A program made the translations under genes and the position numbers. Under the pieces are notes generated by a model, which was given only the letters and a program-made list of their open reading frames with translations, did no database searches and was not told the DNA's origin. DNA of 41,073 bases from Pisolithus tinctorius (lineage: Eukaryota > Basidiomycota > Agaricomycetes > Boletales > Pisolithaceae), in assembly GCA_024663395.1 (NCBI GenBank), contig JANFAH010000172.1, forward strand, positions 1 through 41,073, written 5' to 3'. The stretch's first letter is position 1. Every line of letters starts with the position of its first letter. This document shows, one piece after another, positions 1-10,298 of the stretch.

Positions 1-1843
1 TCCATTCGCATTTCAGAAAACATGTCATCCCAGATCCAGTGCACTCTCTTCAAATGCTTCTTCACGAGATCTTTCCGAGAAAATCGCCGTCCACAGACAT
101 CGCAACTATACGGACGGTATCCGCCGTGACTGGCTTCGTGTCGTTTACATTCATTCTTGCGTAAAAAAACGATCCGAACTAGTCCGAGAGATCAGCACAC
201 GGGATAAGAAGCTGAAGTCAAACTACGAACCACACGGAGCACGCGAACGGTCGTTGGTCTACGTGAGCCCCGACATGAACCAATATATGATCTTTGCGCT
301 TATTCCGTTGCTCGCACCCGACAACATAACACCGATAGTCGTCCAGTAGCTCGCCTCGCTGTGACAACTGTCCAGCAAAGTGGGCAAGCCACGACCGGGT
401 AAGATCTTGGCTGGGATTATTCAGGCGATATTGCTCGGCTCTTCTCTTAAGTTCGCGCAGTTCGACCCCATGGTGTGCGTTCAGGACGGGAGAGAAATGC
501 ATTTCATCCGGGGGAGAAACACGAGCATGATCGTCATGATTCCCCAAGGCTGGAGGTTCAGGGAAAATATACGTATGATCATGATGCAAATAATCAAGAT
601 CCGATTTCGGCGACGGCTGTTGGGACTCCCTGATCGGCTCCTGTGGGGTGGACGGACCACAATTGATTAATTTGTCTTCCTCAGAAGCCGAGGGCGTAAT
701 TGAGTGCTTAAGGAGATTGAAGGTTGTCGACAACGGAAACTCCCGTTGGGTGGGTGGGCTACGGATGATTGGTTTGTCTTCTTCGGACGTCGACCGCGTG
801 ATTGAGTGCTCTAGGCCATTGGGAGCTGTCGACGATGGAAACTTCTGCGGAAGGGGTGAGCTACGGATGATTGGTTTGCCTTCTTTGGAAGTCGACTGCG
901 TGATTGAGTGCTCAAGGATATTGAAGGCTGTCGGCGATGGAAGCTCTTGCAGGGTGGCTGGGATACAGATGACTGGTTTGACTTCTTCGGAAGTCAACCG
1001 CGTGATTGAGTGCTCAAGGACATTGAGGGCTGTTGACGACGGAAAATCCTGCAGGGTGGGTGGGATACCGATGATTGGTCTGACTACCTCAGAAGCGGAC
1101 CGCGTGATCGACTTCCTGAGGACATCGAAGGTTGTCGACGATGGAAAATCAAATGTAGGACCTTCCGTGATTTGGTCAGCCGCGGTCTTCGTGGGAAGCA
1201 GGGGGGTTTGATTGAGCCACTCGGGGTACGGTGACGACCGGAGCGTATCGAGAGGATTTACTGTTGCGAGAGGAGGAACAACAGACAAGTAGAAGTCGTG
1301 CATGTTCACATCAGCTACGAGTCCGATGGGGATGGCGGAGATATGCCTGACGTCGTCAAAGAGGTCTATCGGCGCGTCAAATTTGAATCTTGAACTGCAA
1401 GGCATAGCAGAGGTTAAAGGATGGTTCGCTGCGTAATTCATGATTGAAGGAAGCGGTGACGAGAATGTAAAGGCCATGGTCGAGGGGAGATCCACTGGGG
1501 GGGAATCTATGCCTTGGGTTGATGGAAGCACCGGAGAAAAGCCCAGCACGCCTTTTCCGCCGACCTGCATTGGATTGACCAGTTGCTGACATGGGTCCCT
1601 TCGCCCTCTCGAGTCTCCCTTGACCGAAGTGGTGTCTGTAGTGTAGCTGATTCCGAGACCTGAAATAGGATGGAGGGTGTCGGTATAGTCTTGTATAGTG
1701 TTCAGATACTTAAAATGTAGAGTTGATGTTTCTGTAGGAGGATGGTGCAACGCCGGCGTCGCACGGGCATTTCGAGGCTTGAAGTTGGTAGTCGTGCAGT
1801 CGGGTGATATATTCGGAGAGATTGTGTTCCGGTATCGCTTCAT
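1..1843 (-). CDS. C2H2 zinc-finger transcription factor (3' end outside window)
   Basis: Not assignable to a named factor. Exons on the minus strand are 1843-231 and 178 to beyond position 1, with an intron at 230-179. The N-terminal ~500 residues are low-complexity Ser/Thr/Pro-rich and hold five 34-residue repeats. Three C2H2 fingers follow. Finger 1 starts CYVVGC and ends HVGAH. Finger 2 starts at FACSV and straddles the intron. Finger 3 is CDVCGRRF with HLKRVH. Fingers of this spacing bind DNA, so a nuclear regulator is inferred. Finger 2 is broken by one base: the run of seven A at 163-169 gives a stop, whereas six would give a perfect C-X12-H finger joined in frame to finger 3. The start at 1843 is the first ATG of the long frame, 177 bp from the divergent flavoprotein gene. 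Confidence 0.8.
640..1170 (-). repeat. five tandem 102-bp coding repeats (34 residues each)
   Basis: The plus-strand landmark gattggtttg recurs at 665 (diverged), 767, 869, 971 and 1073, exactly 102 bp apart. In the minus-strand protein each unit has the pattern FPSST..N.LEHSIT.S.SEE.KPII..P. The unit is a multiple of three, so copy-number changes keep the frame. Copies differ by point substitutions, so the array is old or under mild constraint. It sits N-terminal to the zinc fingers, and its function is unknown. Confidence 0.9.
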
Positions 1844-2020
1844 GCTGAATTAATCCTGAATAATAGAGTAATGGAGACGTGCGCAAAGAACGACAGATAC
1901 GAAATGGCTGGCCGTGGAACTGACAAGCGGCAGTTTACTGATTGGGACATGTTAGGGGCTATTTGTCTGTGTTTGGTACCGCGTTCGACTTCCAAGCGAC
2001 AGGAATCGGGAAACACATAA

Positions 2021-3171
2021 ATGCTCGCGCTGTGTCGTAGAGCACAGGCGAGATGGCGCTCATCGACGGCCAGTAAGCCCGGACAGAGACGCGTGCTGCT
2101 AAAGCCATCAGTAGTGATCGCTGGAGTGTCCTCTGCCATTGCAGCTTACCTCGCACTGCGCAACCAGCCGTACAGTCTGCCAACCCGTACGGAAAAGCCG
2201 TTGAATCCATCTAAATTCACCCCTGCAACCCTCGTCAAATCGGTTCAAACATCCTCTGATACGAAATTGCTGACGCTCTCCCTGCCTCCGGATTCGATAC
2301 CCCAGGACAACCGAGAATTAACCCCGATATGGTCCGTCTTCGTCAAGGATGACGATATTCAGGTGGAGAGGCCCTACACACCCTTAGAAGGGGTAGATGA
2401 GAGTGGGAACATGTCGTTTTGGATTAAGAAGTATGATCACGGTGAAGTGGCCCGCTGGTTACATGCAAAGCAACTCGGTTCTTCTATTGAATTACGTGGT
2501 CCTGTGAAAACTTGGACATGGAAAGATGACACTTGGGATGATATCATCATGGTGCGTAGCCGCCCCTCTTAGCGCATTTACCAACATCTGATGATGAACG
2601 GCTCCAAGGTTTCAGGTGGTACGGGAATCACCCCCTTCTACCAGCTTCTGCACCATGTATTCTCCTCAAAAAACGCGTGTAAAGGTCGCCTAACGTTACT
2701 TCACGCGTCGAAGACCCTTGCAGACCTGCCACCTGCCAACGTGATGAAATTTCTTCACGGTGTAGCTGAGCAGCACCCGAACAATTTTAGGTTCCGTGTC
2801 TTTGTAGACTCCCTAGACGTCTCCCAACAACATGAGGCTAAGATCCCTATGGACATTACATGTGATCGCATTGGAAAGTCCGCGTTGCAAGACGCACTCC
2901 AATTAAAGAAGACAATGCCGTGGTGGAAGGCGCTCTTTTGGCCAACGAACGTCCCGGCAGTCGCTGAAGATCGAAAAGTGATTGTCCTGGTCTGTGGACC
3001 AGAGCAGTTAGTATTGTCCTCACCCGAGAGTAAATGATGCCATTTAACAGAATCTCACACAGAATGGTGAATGCGATCGCTGGACCTTATGGCCGAAACT
3101 ATGCGCAAGGGAAGGTTGGGGGAATTCTTGGAGAGTTAGGCTTGCGGTCACACCAGGTCTGGAAGCTCTGA
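2021..3171 (+). CDS. NADH-cytochrome b5 reductase-like mitochondrial flavoprotein (Cyc2/Mcr1 group)
   Basis: Exons are 2021-2551, 2609-3006 and 3063-3171, giving 345 residues. The N-terminus is Arg-rich without acidic residues and is followed by a hydrophobic segment (VVIAGVSSAIAAYLAL), as in proteins targeted to and anchored in mitochondrial membranes. The FAD-binding motif is ERPYTPL, the NAD(P)-binding motif is GGTGITPFYQLL across the first splice junction, and the C-terminal CGPEQ motif spans the second. The family moves electrons from NAD(P)H through FAD to a heme or quinone acceptor. The partner is not identifiable here: the long middle region resembles Cyc2 (heme-related inner-membrane flavoprotein) more than classical Mcr1, which is my inference. 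All splice sites are GT-AG and phases agree. Confidence 0.82.
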
Positions 3172-3389
3172 TGCCTAACGATATGTTGATGCTGTTCTGA
3201 GGGCACAGTTCTATTTTTCACCTCGACGGTAAATTCGGAACGTGGTTTAGCAGTGACTACCATCGATACATCAAGCGTTACGAACCATCACCTGGATGAC
3301 CAGGACGTTTTCCGCTAGACAAAGTATCATAGACCTACGAGAGCGTGGAAAACCTTCCCTATACCCCCTGCGAACTTGCGAGTTGTATT

Positions 3390-4214
3390 TCAGATGTCTT
3401 GTCGTCTCAGGTCAAGCAATCCCTTCATGATAAGCTGGACCTCCAGCACGGCTTCTATGGCTGAACGCACAGTATTTACTTGCATCTGCCCACTCTGGGG
3501 GGCCGTAGTGTTGACCGGTGTTGCTGTTTTGACTTCCACTTCCCACAAAGTATCTGCGTGGGCTGGAATCGGCAATGATGTTTTGGGGTCCACCTACAGA
3601 ACCAGAACCAGAACTAATTGAGTGACCACACACGATTTGTATTATGGAGTTCTACCTGCCCCTGCTGGAACATCTGGATGATAAGGGGTCCGCGACGAAA
3701 GACATAGCCACGTTTGTATATCTGCGAACGTTGCCTTGGCGAGTGGTTCATCAGACCATTGGATGCGCCGATAAGCAATCTTACACATATCCGAGGGCAC
3801 TGGCAAGACTTAACGCGTCCCCCATGACTTCGCAAGTTGCCCATGGGCGGACTGTTGCTTCGGGGTGTACACGCACTGATTCCGGTTTGAGATACGAGTA
3901 GAGTGTCCTGGAAGGGCTGGAGTGGGTAACCCTACGGGGCAGCCCGATAGCTAAGTGACTGACCATCCGCTTTCCTTCGCATCGCCATCGCCAACGTCTT
4001 TCCTCGCCCTTAACAAGACTGGCTCTTCACCTTGAGACTGTAAGAGATGGGTACCGAGATGTTCGAAAACGATTTCGCGGGTATGCATCGGCGCCGCAGA
4101 CTCCGTGTGGAGAGTGATCCGGTTGAGAATGGCCTTGAGATCGCGAGCGAAGAACTCGCCGAAGAGTGCTACTTCGTATGCATAAACTTTCGCTTGGGTC
4201 ACACCAGACAACAT
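3390..4214 (-). CDS. MED18: Mediator complex subunit 18
   Basis: Exons (minus) are 4214-3964, 3907-3785, 3734-3656 and 3593-3390, about 218 residues. Recognised from the N-terminal YEVALFGEF block, the REIVFEHLGT strand, YSYLKPESVRVHPEATVRPW, RGYVFRRGPLIIQMFQQG and the C-terminal MKGLLDLRRQD, all in Med18 order. Med18 is a head-module subunit that pairs with Med20 and touches RNA polymerase II in the nucleus. Intron 1 could also use the acceptor that starts exon 2 at 3916, adding three residues. The start is 92 bp from the divergent BCD1 start. Two acceptors are possible for the last intron, but only the one before 3593 keeps the frame. Confidence 0.85.
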
Positions 4215-4306
4215 GAAGGTTGGGTGGATGGATGGTCGTTGTCACGAGTTTGCGTCAACTTGGTCACCTACACGACAATAATTCTATCTTTCCGCAACAG
4301 TCCACG
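4215..4306. promoter_or_regulatory. short bidirectional promoter, MED18 / BCD1
   Basis: Only 92 bp separate the two divergent start codons, so both 5' untranslated regions and core promoters must overlap or lie inside the neighbouring gene. I see no TATA box. Shared control of a Mediator subunit and a snoRNP assembly factor is an inference from spacing alone. Confidence 0.5.
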
Positions 4307-5671
4307 ATGGCCGACACCGATCCCCAAACTGCGTCTGTGTCTGCGCCTCGCACATGTACCTTGTGCAGCTCGCAGGCAAAGTACACATGCCCCAGATGTC
4401 GCACCCCGACCTGCTCTCTACCCTGTTCGCGAAAGCACAAACAACGTACAGGCTGCTCTGGGGAACGTAACAAGGCCGAGTATGTACCCATGAACGCATA
4501 CGGCTGGGGAACCATGATGCGCGACTACGGCTTTCTGGAAGAGGTCGGGAGAAAAGTGGGCGAGTGGGGCAACGAAATCGCTCGCGGGAGGTACCAGGCA
4601 GAACGGGGCAAAACGAGAAGGGTCGATAGTCTAGGAAAAACGAACGGGCGGGGAAAGCGGATGAGAGGCACCAAAAGAGACACCCTCAAGTCCTACCTAG
4701 ACTCAATAGATATCGACATCGACCTGCTCCCAAATGGCATGGAACGCAGAGGCTTAAGTCAATCTACCTGGGACCCAAAGTTTGTCTCTTCTCTTCTGGG
4801 ACGTGCGGTTTCGCTGACATTTCTTTCACTCTGAAGACTGGGAAGGCCTCTGTTGACAATCGAATTCAAGTTCTATCCTCCGTCCTCCGTCTCACCATGT
4901 ACAATTGAGACTGTCCGAACGCAATCTCATAATGTCATCACACACCGCAATCCGATATCGAAGATATTGTTGGAAATTCTACAGTCTCACATACCCCAAC
5001 AACCTCTCCAGTCCCGAAAGCACAGAGAGCATTCTTTACCAGATTGGGTACCTCCTCTGGTGCATCCTCACCCAGAAGACCCGGAAGGCTTCCTCCACCC
5101 AGATTGCTATGTCCCCGCCAATCCGAATTTTTATTGTCAGCCAACCTCCCAAGCCGAGTTTTACCATAAATTAGACCCAACACTGCCCCTCTCGGAGCTA
5201 CTTCGGAATACTCATTTTGTGGAATTCCCAACCATTCATATCTTCGACCGAGACGCGTCAAGTTTTTGGGGCACAGTAGTAGATAAGACCGGACGGATTA
5301 CTCGGCATCGGCAGGATGACGCATATGGAAGAGCCCTGAAACGCAGGAAAACCAATGCCCAGGCCATTGCTGGGTTACTTGGAGATTATGGGAGCAGCTC
5401 CGAATCCGAAAAAGACCAGCCTCGGAAAAACGATGGTCTCCTCATGCTTAGAAGTTACTCAGAAAACGAGGTTATAGAAACAAGTTCTGGGATACACCTA
5501 CCTCACGACGTTGATGATGAAGCCAGTCCCGAAGAATCGAGTAGCTCCGACGTTGAAGAAACACCGATACAACCCGAGATGCTGCTTGCGCTTATGAAGC
5601 AAGCACGTCAGGCTGCTGACGAAGATGTTGACTGGGATGACGAACCACAAGACGACGGGGAGTCTCCCTGA
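4307..5671 (+). CDS. BCD1: box C/D snoRNA assembly factor Bcd1 (HIT-type zinc finger)
   Basis: Exons are 4307-4779 and 4837-5671, about 435 residues. The HIT zinc finger spans residues 17-50: CTLC, YTCPRC, CSLPC, then RKH and C. It is followed by the Bcd1-type segment MNAYGWGTMMRDYGFLEEVGR trimmed here to its core WGTMMRDYGFLEEVGR. A basic linker, a conserved block (SKILLEIL, HFVEFPTIHIF) and an acidic tail rich in Asp/Glu/Ser follow. Bcd1 stabilises box C/D snoRNAs during early snoRNP assembly in the nucleus. The ATG at 4307 is chosen because the finger begins 16 residues later; an upstream in-frame ATG at 4220 would overlap MED18. Convergent with DRE2, 150 bp apart. Confidence 0.85.
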
Positions 5672-5821
5672 TATTTTAAGATGATCTTCCGCATGATATT
5701 AAATTATCTATATACCCCTAATACGTCTGCAATATCATTTGCCTTGATGCCTATCGTACGTATGTTAGAAAGACTCGGATGTGCGTTGTACAGCGCACTT
5801 GCGGCTTGCAGTGTCGCCCGT

Positions 5822-6887
5822 CTAGATGTCATCCATCGACAGATTGAGTTCCACTTTCTCGCCAGGGTTGAAAGCAGGTAAACCTGGACGAGATGTGTTA
5901 ATGGACGATTCGAATCAACATTATTGAACTTACCCATGTAAGGGCAGCCCTCACATCTGAAGGCATCACCCAAGAAACAACTACCACAGCTGCTAGTAGC
6001 CTTGGGAGCAGCCTTGGCAGCCGCAAGCAGTCTCTGCTTCTCCGTGTCACCACTGCCTACCTCTACTACACCGTCTGCATCCAGAAGTACGACCTTCCCC
6101 GTCCGGGACTCTTCCACTTCGAATTCCGCAAGGCCGCATGTGCAATTTTTGCAAGCTTTCTTTCGCCTCGGAGCACTTCGGTTAAACGGCTCACACGTAG
6201 GCACCGGACGAGCACGATCAGCATCGGTCAGCAGCGCATCGGCATCGATGGTGGGCGTAGAAGGCGATGAAAATGTCCAGACAGCTTTTTTCGAAGCCTG
6301 ACGTGCCGGGTCTACCTTTCGCCTGAGAGGCAGGGCACCGTCGGTAAGAGGCTTCGATGGTGTCGGAACAGGGGTTGGTGCCACAGGTTTCTGAGCAACG
6401 ATCTTTGCATCCTCGCCTTCCGATACGGTCTCTATGATCGAGAACCCCGCCAGTGTAAGCTCATCCCGCAGATTCAGAAAACCGGAGGTCAGGTTAAGAA
6501 AATGGAGTCTTCCGAGTGGACCGAGGCCTTCCAGAAGTTGTTTGAGCAGTGGTCTCAGGTTCGGAAGCAAAGAGGAATAGTCGGTAGGTGTAAGTATAAG
6601 GAAGATGGACGAGTAGTTCGACGGTGTCAAGGTGACAGCTGAGGTTAACGATAAGCACACCTAACCGCCGAAAGAAATAAAACCGGACCTCCATCAACCA
6701 ACCGGTCGAGTAGTTGTTTCTCGGTTGTTCTTCCGGGGGCCTGTTCGTCGAGGTTAGAAATAAGAGCTTGGTATTTCCCGTCCTGTGCTGTCCCAAGAGA
6801 TCCGATGATAAGGTCGGATGATGCTGATAGTCCATTCATCGCAACCGACCCCCTTGTTTCCGTGCTGTAGACAGCTGTTGGTGCCAT
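5822..6887 (-). CDS. DRE2: Fe-S cluster assembly protein Dre2 / anamorsin (CIAPIN1)
   Basis: Exons (minus) are 6887-6689, 6638-5934 and 5883-5822, giving 321 residues. The N-terminal half is the methyltransferase-like domain (LPNLRPLLKQLLEGL region). The C-terminal half carries both cluster motifs: a CX2CXC motif (CKNCTCGL) with an upstream Cys, and the twin CX2C motif CGSCFLGDAFRCEGC. The last short exon supplies the conserved ending PGEKVELNLSMDDI. Dre2 receives electrons from the flavoprotein Tah18 and works early in cytosolic Fe-S assembly, in cytosol and the intermembrane space. Exon phases close exactly (966 nt with stop). Confidence 0.95.
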
Positions 6888-7140
6888 CACGGTCGCACTG
6901 AGAGTCCAGGAAAGAGCAGTGCCAGTCACAATCAAAACGAGCACCTTATCTGATACCCAAGTCGCTTACATAAACAAACATTTCGGCCGTCGGACACCCA
7001 GCACTTTCGAAGTCGTAATTCTTAGACATTATAGCCAAACTAAAAGGAGAACCAATAGTGGTGTACAGGCAACGACTAAGGAACAACAAAACGAAGTTTG
7101 TACATAGAAACTGCAACGGGAAAAAGGCACCTGTCACACG

Positions 7141-8466
7141 TCAAACTGACTGTTGCATGGGTTGTTGCATGTCGGAATTTGGCGGCGGAGGGTGCATTCC
7201 TGGGGGAGGATGCATCCCTTCAGGGTAAGCAGGTGGCATGAGTGCGCTTCGAACGCGCAACAACATCATGCGATACCATTCCTCATCTGCGCCAGCCTTT
7301 TCCTGTTCAGCAGTTATCTGCTGCAAGTTACTGAGCTCCTTAATCCAGCTGAGACGCCAAGACAAGTTGCCATTCTCGTCCGCTTCGAGGTTATCTATCG
7401 GCACAGCAGGAGGAAAGCCCCCAGGAGGTGGAGGAGGGAGCATTCCAAAATTGGGGTCAAAACTGAGTGGTTGCATGTTAGACGATGCATGGGAGATGAA
7501 AGAATGGATAGACGAATCGATACTCACGCAGGTGGATAGGGAGGGGGATATGGGGCTTGCCTGCTGGGACCTGCTTGATCAGGATGCATTTGAGGAGGTG
7601 GCGGACCTTGTACATATTGTGCATGGGGATCGGGAAAAGGTGGTGCTTCGTTTGGGTGATAGTCGACATCGTTTTGTTGTTCTGACGACTGACGTGCTTT
7701 TGTGCCTTTTGGCTTCTTCTTCCTCACACGGTGAACACCCGTGCGCGGATCAACGTTGTCGTTAACCGTCCAGTATGAGCCCTTCCCGCGGTCGGTCAGG
7801 GGACGGGGGACCTTCTCGAAGCATGGGTTTAGGGAAAGATTGTGGCGAACAGAATTCTACATGGGAACACAATATTTAGTCCTTGTTTATTCCGCCAGGT
7901 GGAAAGCACCAAAACAAATATGAACACAATCAAACAATCAACATCGCGGTCGCGTCTTTGCGTATATAATGCACGCGGACGCGATATGTGACACTCTGAT
8001 GCCTCGTGATACTCACCTTCCAGCCAGAGGGGGCGCTTCGAAAGTATGGGAACTGGGTGACGTGGCCTGTCAGTAAAAAAAGGAGTGCCCACGGAAAAGC
8101 CGGAGGCTAGACGCACACGGGACTCGATGGCATAATAAATGTCTTCCAGCAAGAGTTTCCCAGTCGGAGAGCCTTTGATGGCATAACTGAGAGAGAACAA
8201 GACGGTCAAAACTTGAGGGGGCAAAAGGAGACCGACAGAACCGTCACAAACCGGATAAGGGTCGAGTACGGATAAAATGGCTTGCTTCCAGGCGGACCAT
8301 CTCGCAGCGAATCCAGGTTCATGGGCAAACCACCAGTGAGGTCGGTCGGTTCTTGTGGATAGTATGAATTTGCCTGGGCAAGCTCCGCCTCGGCGGGAGA
8401 CAACATATTGGATGGTACAACGGTTTGCGGCTGCGGCTGTGGCTGAGGCTGCTGTGGTTGGGACAT
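7141..8466 (-). CDS. forkhead-box transcription factor
   Basis: Exons (minus) are 8466-8252, 8186-8117, 8052-8017, 7856-7528 and 7462-7141, giving 323 residues. A Gln/Pro run (residues 3-14) precedes the forkhead domain at about 62-145: [15 protein letters not shown], then [13 protein letters not shown], the recognition helix [10 protein letters not shown] and KGSYWTV, followed by a basic RVRKKKPKG stretch. The C-terminal half is Pro/Gln-rich with one ordered, conserved-looking block ([20 protein letters not shown]). Forkhead factors bind DNA through the winged helix; targets cannot be read from sequence. The 36 nt third exon lies inside the domain. The intron before exon 4 is long for this window (160 nt). 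Confidence 0.88.
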
Positions 8467-9701
8467 GCAGGGGCTGTCGACAGACAGGTCGGTGGCGAGG
8501 ACGGACGCAGAAACCCTGCGTATCGGAGGCTCGGATGTTGGTGGTTGGGAGAAAGCGTTGAAGGAACACCGCTGTGGCTTATGTCATGCGTGAGAAAACG
8601 ACCGCGCACGGGCCATTTCCTCCCCTATGACATAGAGCACCATTGCTGGGCGACGTTGAGACCGTCTTCGAGGACACCATTGACGACGGGCACAGAGAGA
8701 CGACGATGTTTGTCCATCCCGCACCCACATACTTGAATACACTGTCCAAATTGTGGAAGACAGGGTAAAACAAAATCCAAACCAGCCACGCTCTACAATA
8801 CACAAACAAAGCAGAGAGGACCTGTCAAGAATATTCACCCTCAGTGTACCTCGGACGTTCCCCAATTGCAGTCGTTGGGACGGTGTCGTCGCCTCAACAG
8901 GCTGTCATGTCGGCAGTCGAGACTCGTAAGTCCTCATTTCCAGCCTCGGGATCTGTAGCAACAGGGCTCATGCCCGGAACTGCCACCTGCCTGGGATGTC
9001 TGCTGAATGGCCAAGCTCTTAAGATGAGCTTTGAACGATTTCCCTCTGAGCCCGGTTCTCAGGTAGTCTGCACAGGATGGGTTGAACATCGCGCAGATGG
9101 ACTGCATTCTTGTCTGAGGTACGACCTACGGAAGCGCATTTTATTCCGATGTACGTCTGTACACCATCGTTTTCGATCTGCTGTTCCATCCTCAGAGCTT
9201 CACTTCCAAGAAGAAACTTTGTAGATTGATCTCAAGGAAAAGATCGCACCCTTATTATCGACCTCTCGAAATTATAGGGTCGCATGCTTTACCCCATTCG
9301 CCAGCACATCTGTTCTTCGGGCGGCGCTCTAGCCCCATACTCTCAGTTGTGCATGGATTGGTAAGGACACAATTACCGTACGATGGCTGAATTGTCGACG
9401 GGCTGAGGGCACGTGGCACTGCCACCCATCAGTCTATGATAATACATTGGCAACGGACTGGAACATCTTATTTGAACGTCGAACCAAGGTGGACCATATC
9501 CTTCAGTAACAGGTATACCATTTTCACGGTACCCATACGCGGCCCAGCGGTCAAGACGTGGCATCACCAAGCACGACCATATATTATCGTAGACGGCAAC
9601 TGTCACGAACAATGCCAACTGGTTGAATGAGGCTGGGCATCAGGAATGTGAGCTACGAACATTCAACAATGGAAAATTGCAATGGATACTTGCCTCGTTT
9701 C
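8467..9701. other. 1.2 kb without a supported gene
   Basis: This lies upstream of the forkhead gene and downstream of the small mitochondrial protein gene, so it probably holds the forkhead promoter and leader. The longest open frames here (plus 8844-9224, minus 9618-9373) have no recognisable domain, no credible splice partners and biased low-information sequence. I see no RNA gene. Confidence 0.5.
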
Positions 9702-10181
9702 CTAATCCCTCCGTCCGCGGTCGGCGGCCAATTGAGCTTGGACACGCCCAGCATTTTCCTTGATGGCTGTCCACGACGGCTTTCCATCCCTTGTTGTGCC
9801 CATGAGAGCCTCGTATATTCTATCTACCCGCTTCTCCTTGCTCTCGGTCCATCCGGGACCCATTTGCGAAGAGTCCAAGGCGGAGTGAGTATACAGGTCT
9901 CTACCAAGGTAAAATTTGGGAGACTGCCTTTGTTGCGCCCGCATGTTCAATATTTCCGCGAAGGAGTGCTTCTGCGAGTCGCCATCGCCAGGAAAATTGT
10001 CCTGTCTCGTAAATGCCTGGTCAATGGCGTCGGAAAGAGTTTCTGGTGTGATGAAGCGGTCAGATTGGTGATAGAGGTTGGCGAGCGCGTTCATTTTGAC
10101 ATTGTTAAGAGACGCAGATGATTTATAGCGGACGGCGGGTCGAGCTGTTGCAGCTGTTCGCTGTGCCGTTCTGCAGAGCAT
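9702..10181 (-). CDS. small probable mitochondrial protein, unknown function
   Basis: Single exon, 159 residues. I do not recognise the family. The first ~25 residues (MLCRTAQRTAATARPAVRYK) lack acidic residues and are rich in Arg, Ala and Thr, as in a mitochondrial presequence. The rest is soluble and helical in composition, with blocks LYHQSDRFITPETL, HSFAEILNMRAQQR and VDRIYEALMGTTRDGKP that look constrained, not random. It is divergent from APD1 with 117 bp between start codons. A mitochondrial ribosome or respiratory-complex accessory protein is possible but unsupported. Confidence 0.65.
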   Translation of the reverse strand: MLCRTAQRTAATARPAVRYKSSASLNNVKMNALANLYHQSDRFITPETLSDAIDQAFTRQDNFPGDGDSQKHSFAEILNMRAQQRQSPKFYLGRDLYTHSALDSSQMGPGWTESKEKRVDRIYEALMGTTRDGKPSWTAIKENAGRVQAQLAADRGRRD

Positions 10182-10298
10182 GGCAAACTGAGTACATAGC
10201 CCCGCCGACTTTCAAACGGAAAAACGCGTCATTTGATTAGTCATCGAGCTGCCGCACCTTATCAGATAACTCTTTTGGCAGGTGCCGAACTTGACAGC
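10182..10298. promoter_or_regulatory. short bidirectional promoter, small mitochondrial protein / APD1
   Basis: 117 bp separate the divergent start codons. No TATA box is visible. Both products are, or may be, linked to mitochondria or Fe-S chemistry, so co-expression is plausible but inferred. Confidence 0.45.

Noticed and set aside
640..1170. Regularly spaced repeats as a CRISPR array
   Set aside because: The whole 102-bp unit repeats without unique spacers, it is coding, and the genome is eukaryotic.
648..1211. Plus-strand open frame of 187 residues
   Set aside because: It is the antisense shadow of the 102-bp repeats of the zinc-finger gene; its own repeats mirror those of the real frame.
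7829..8569. Minus-strand open frame of 246 residues
   Set aside because: It reads through introns of the forkhead gene in another frame and lacks any domain; the spliced forkhead model explains the region.
8844..9224. Plus-strand open frame of 126 residues
   Set aside because: No domain, no splice partners, no constrained blocks; likely chance in the forkhead upstream region.
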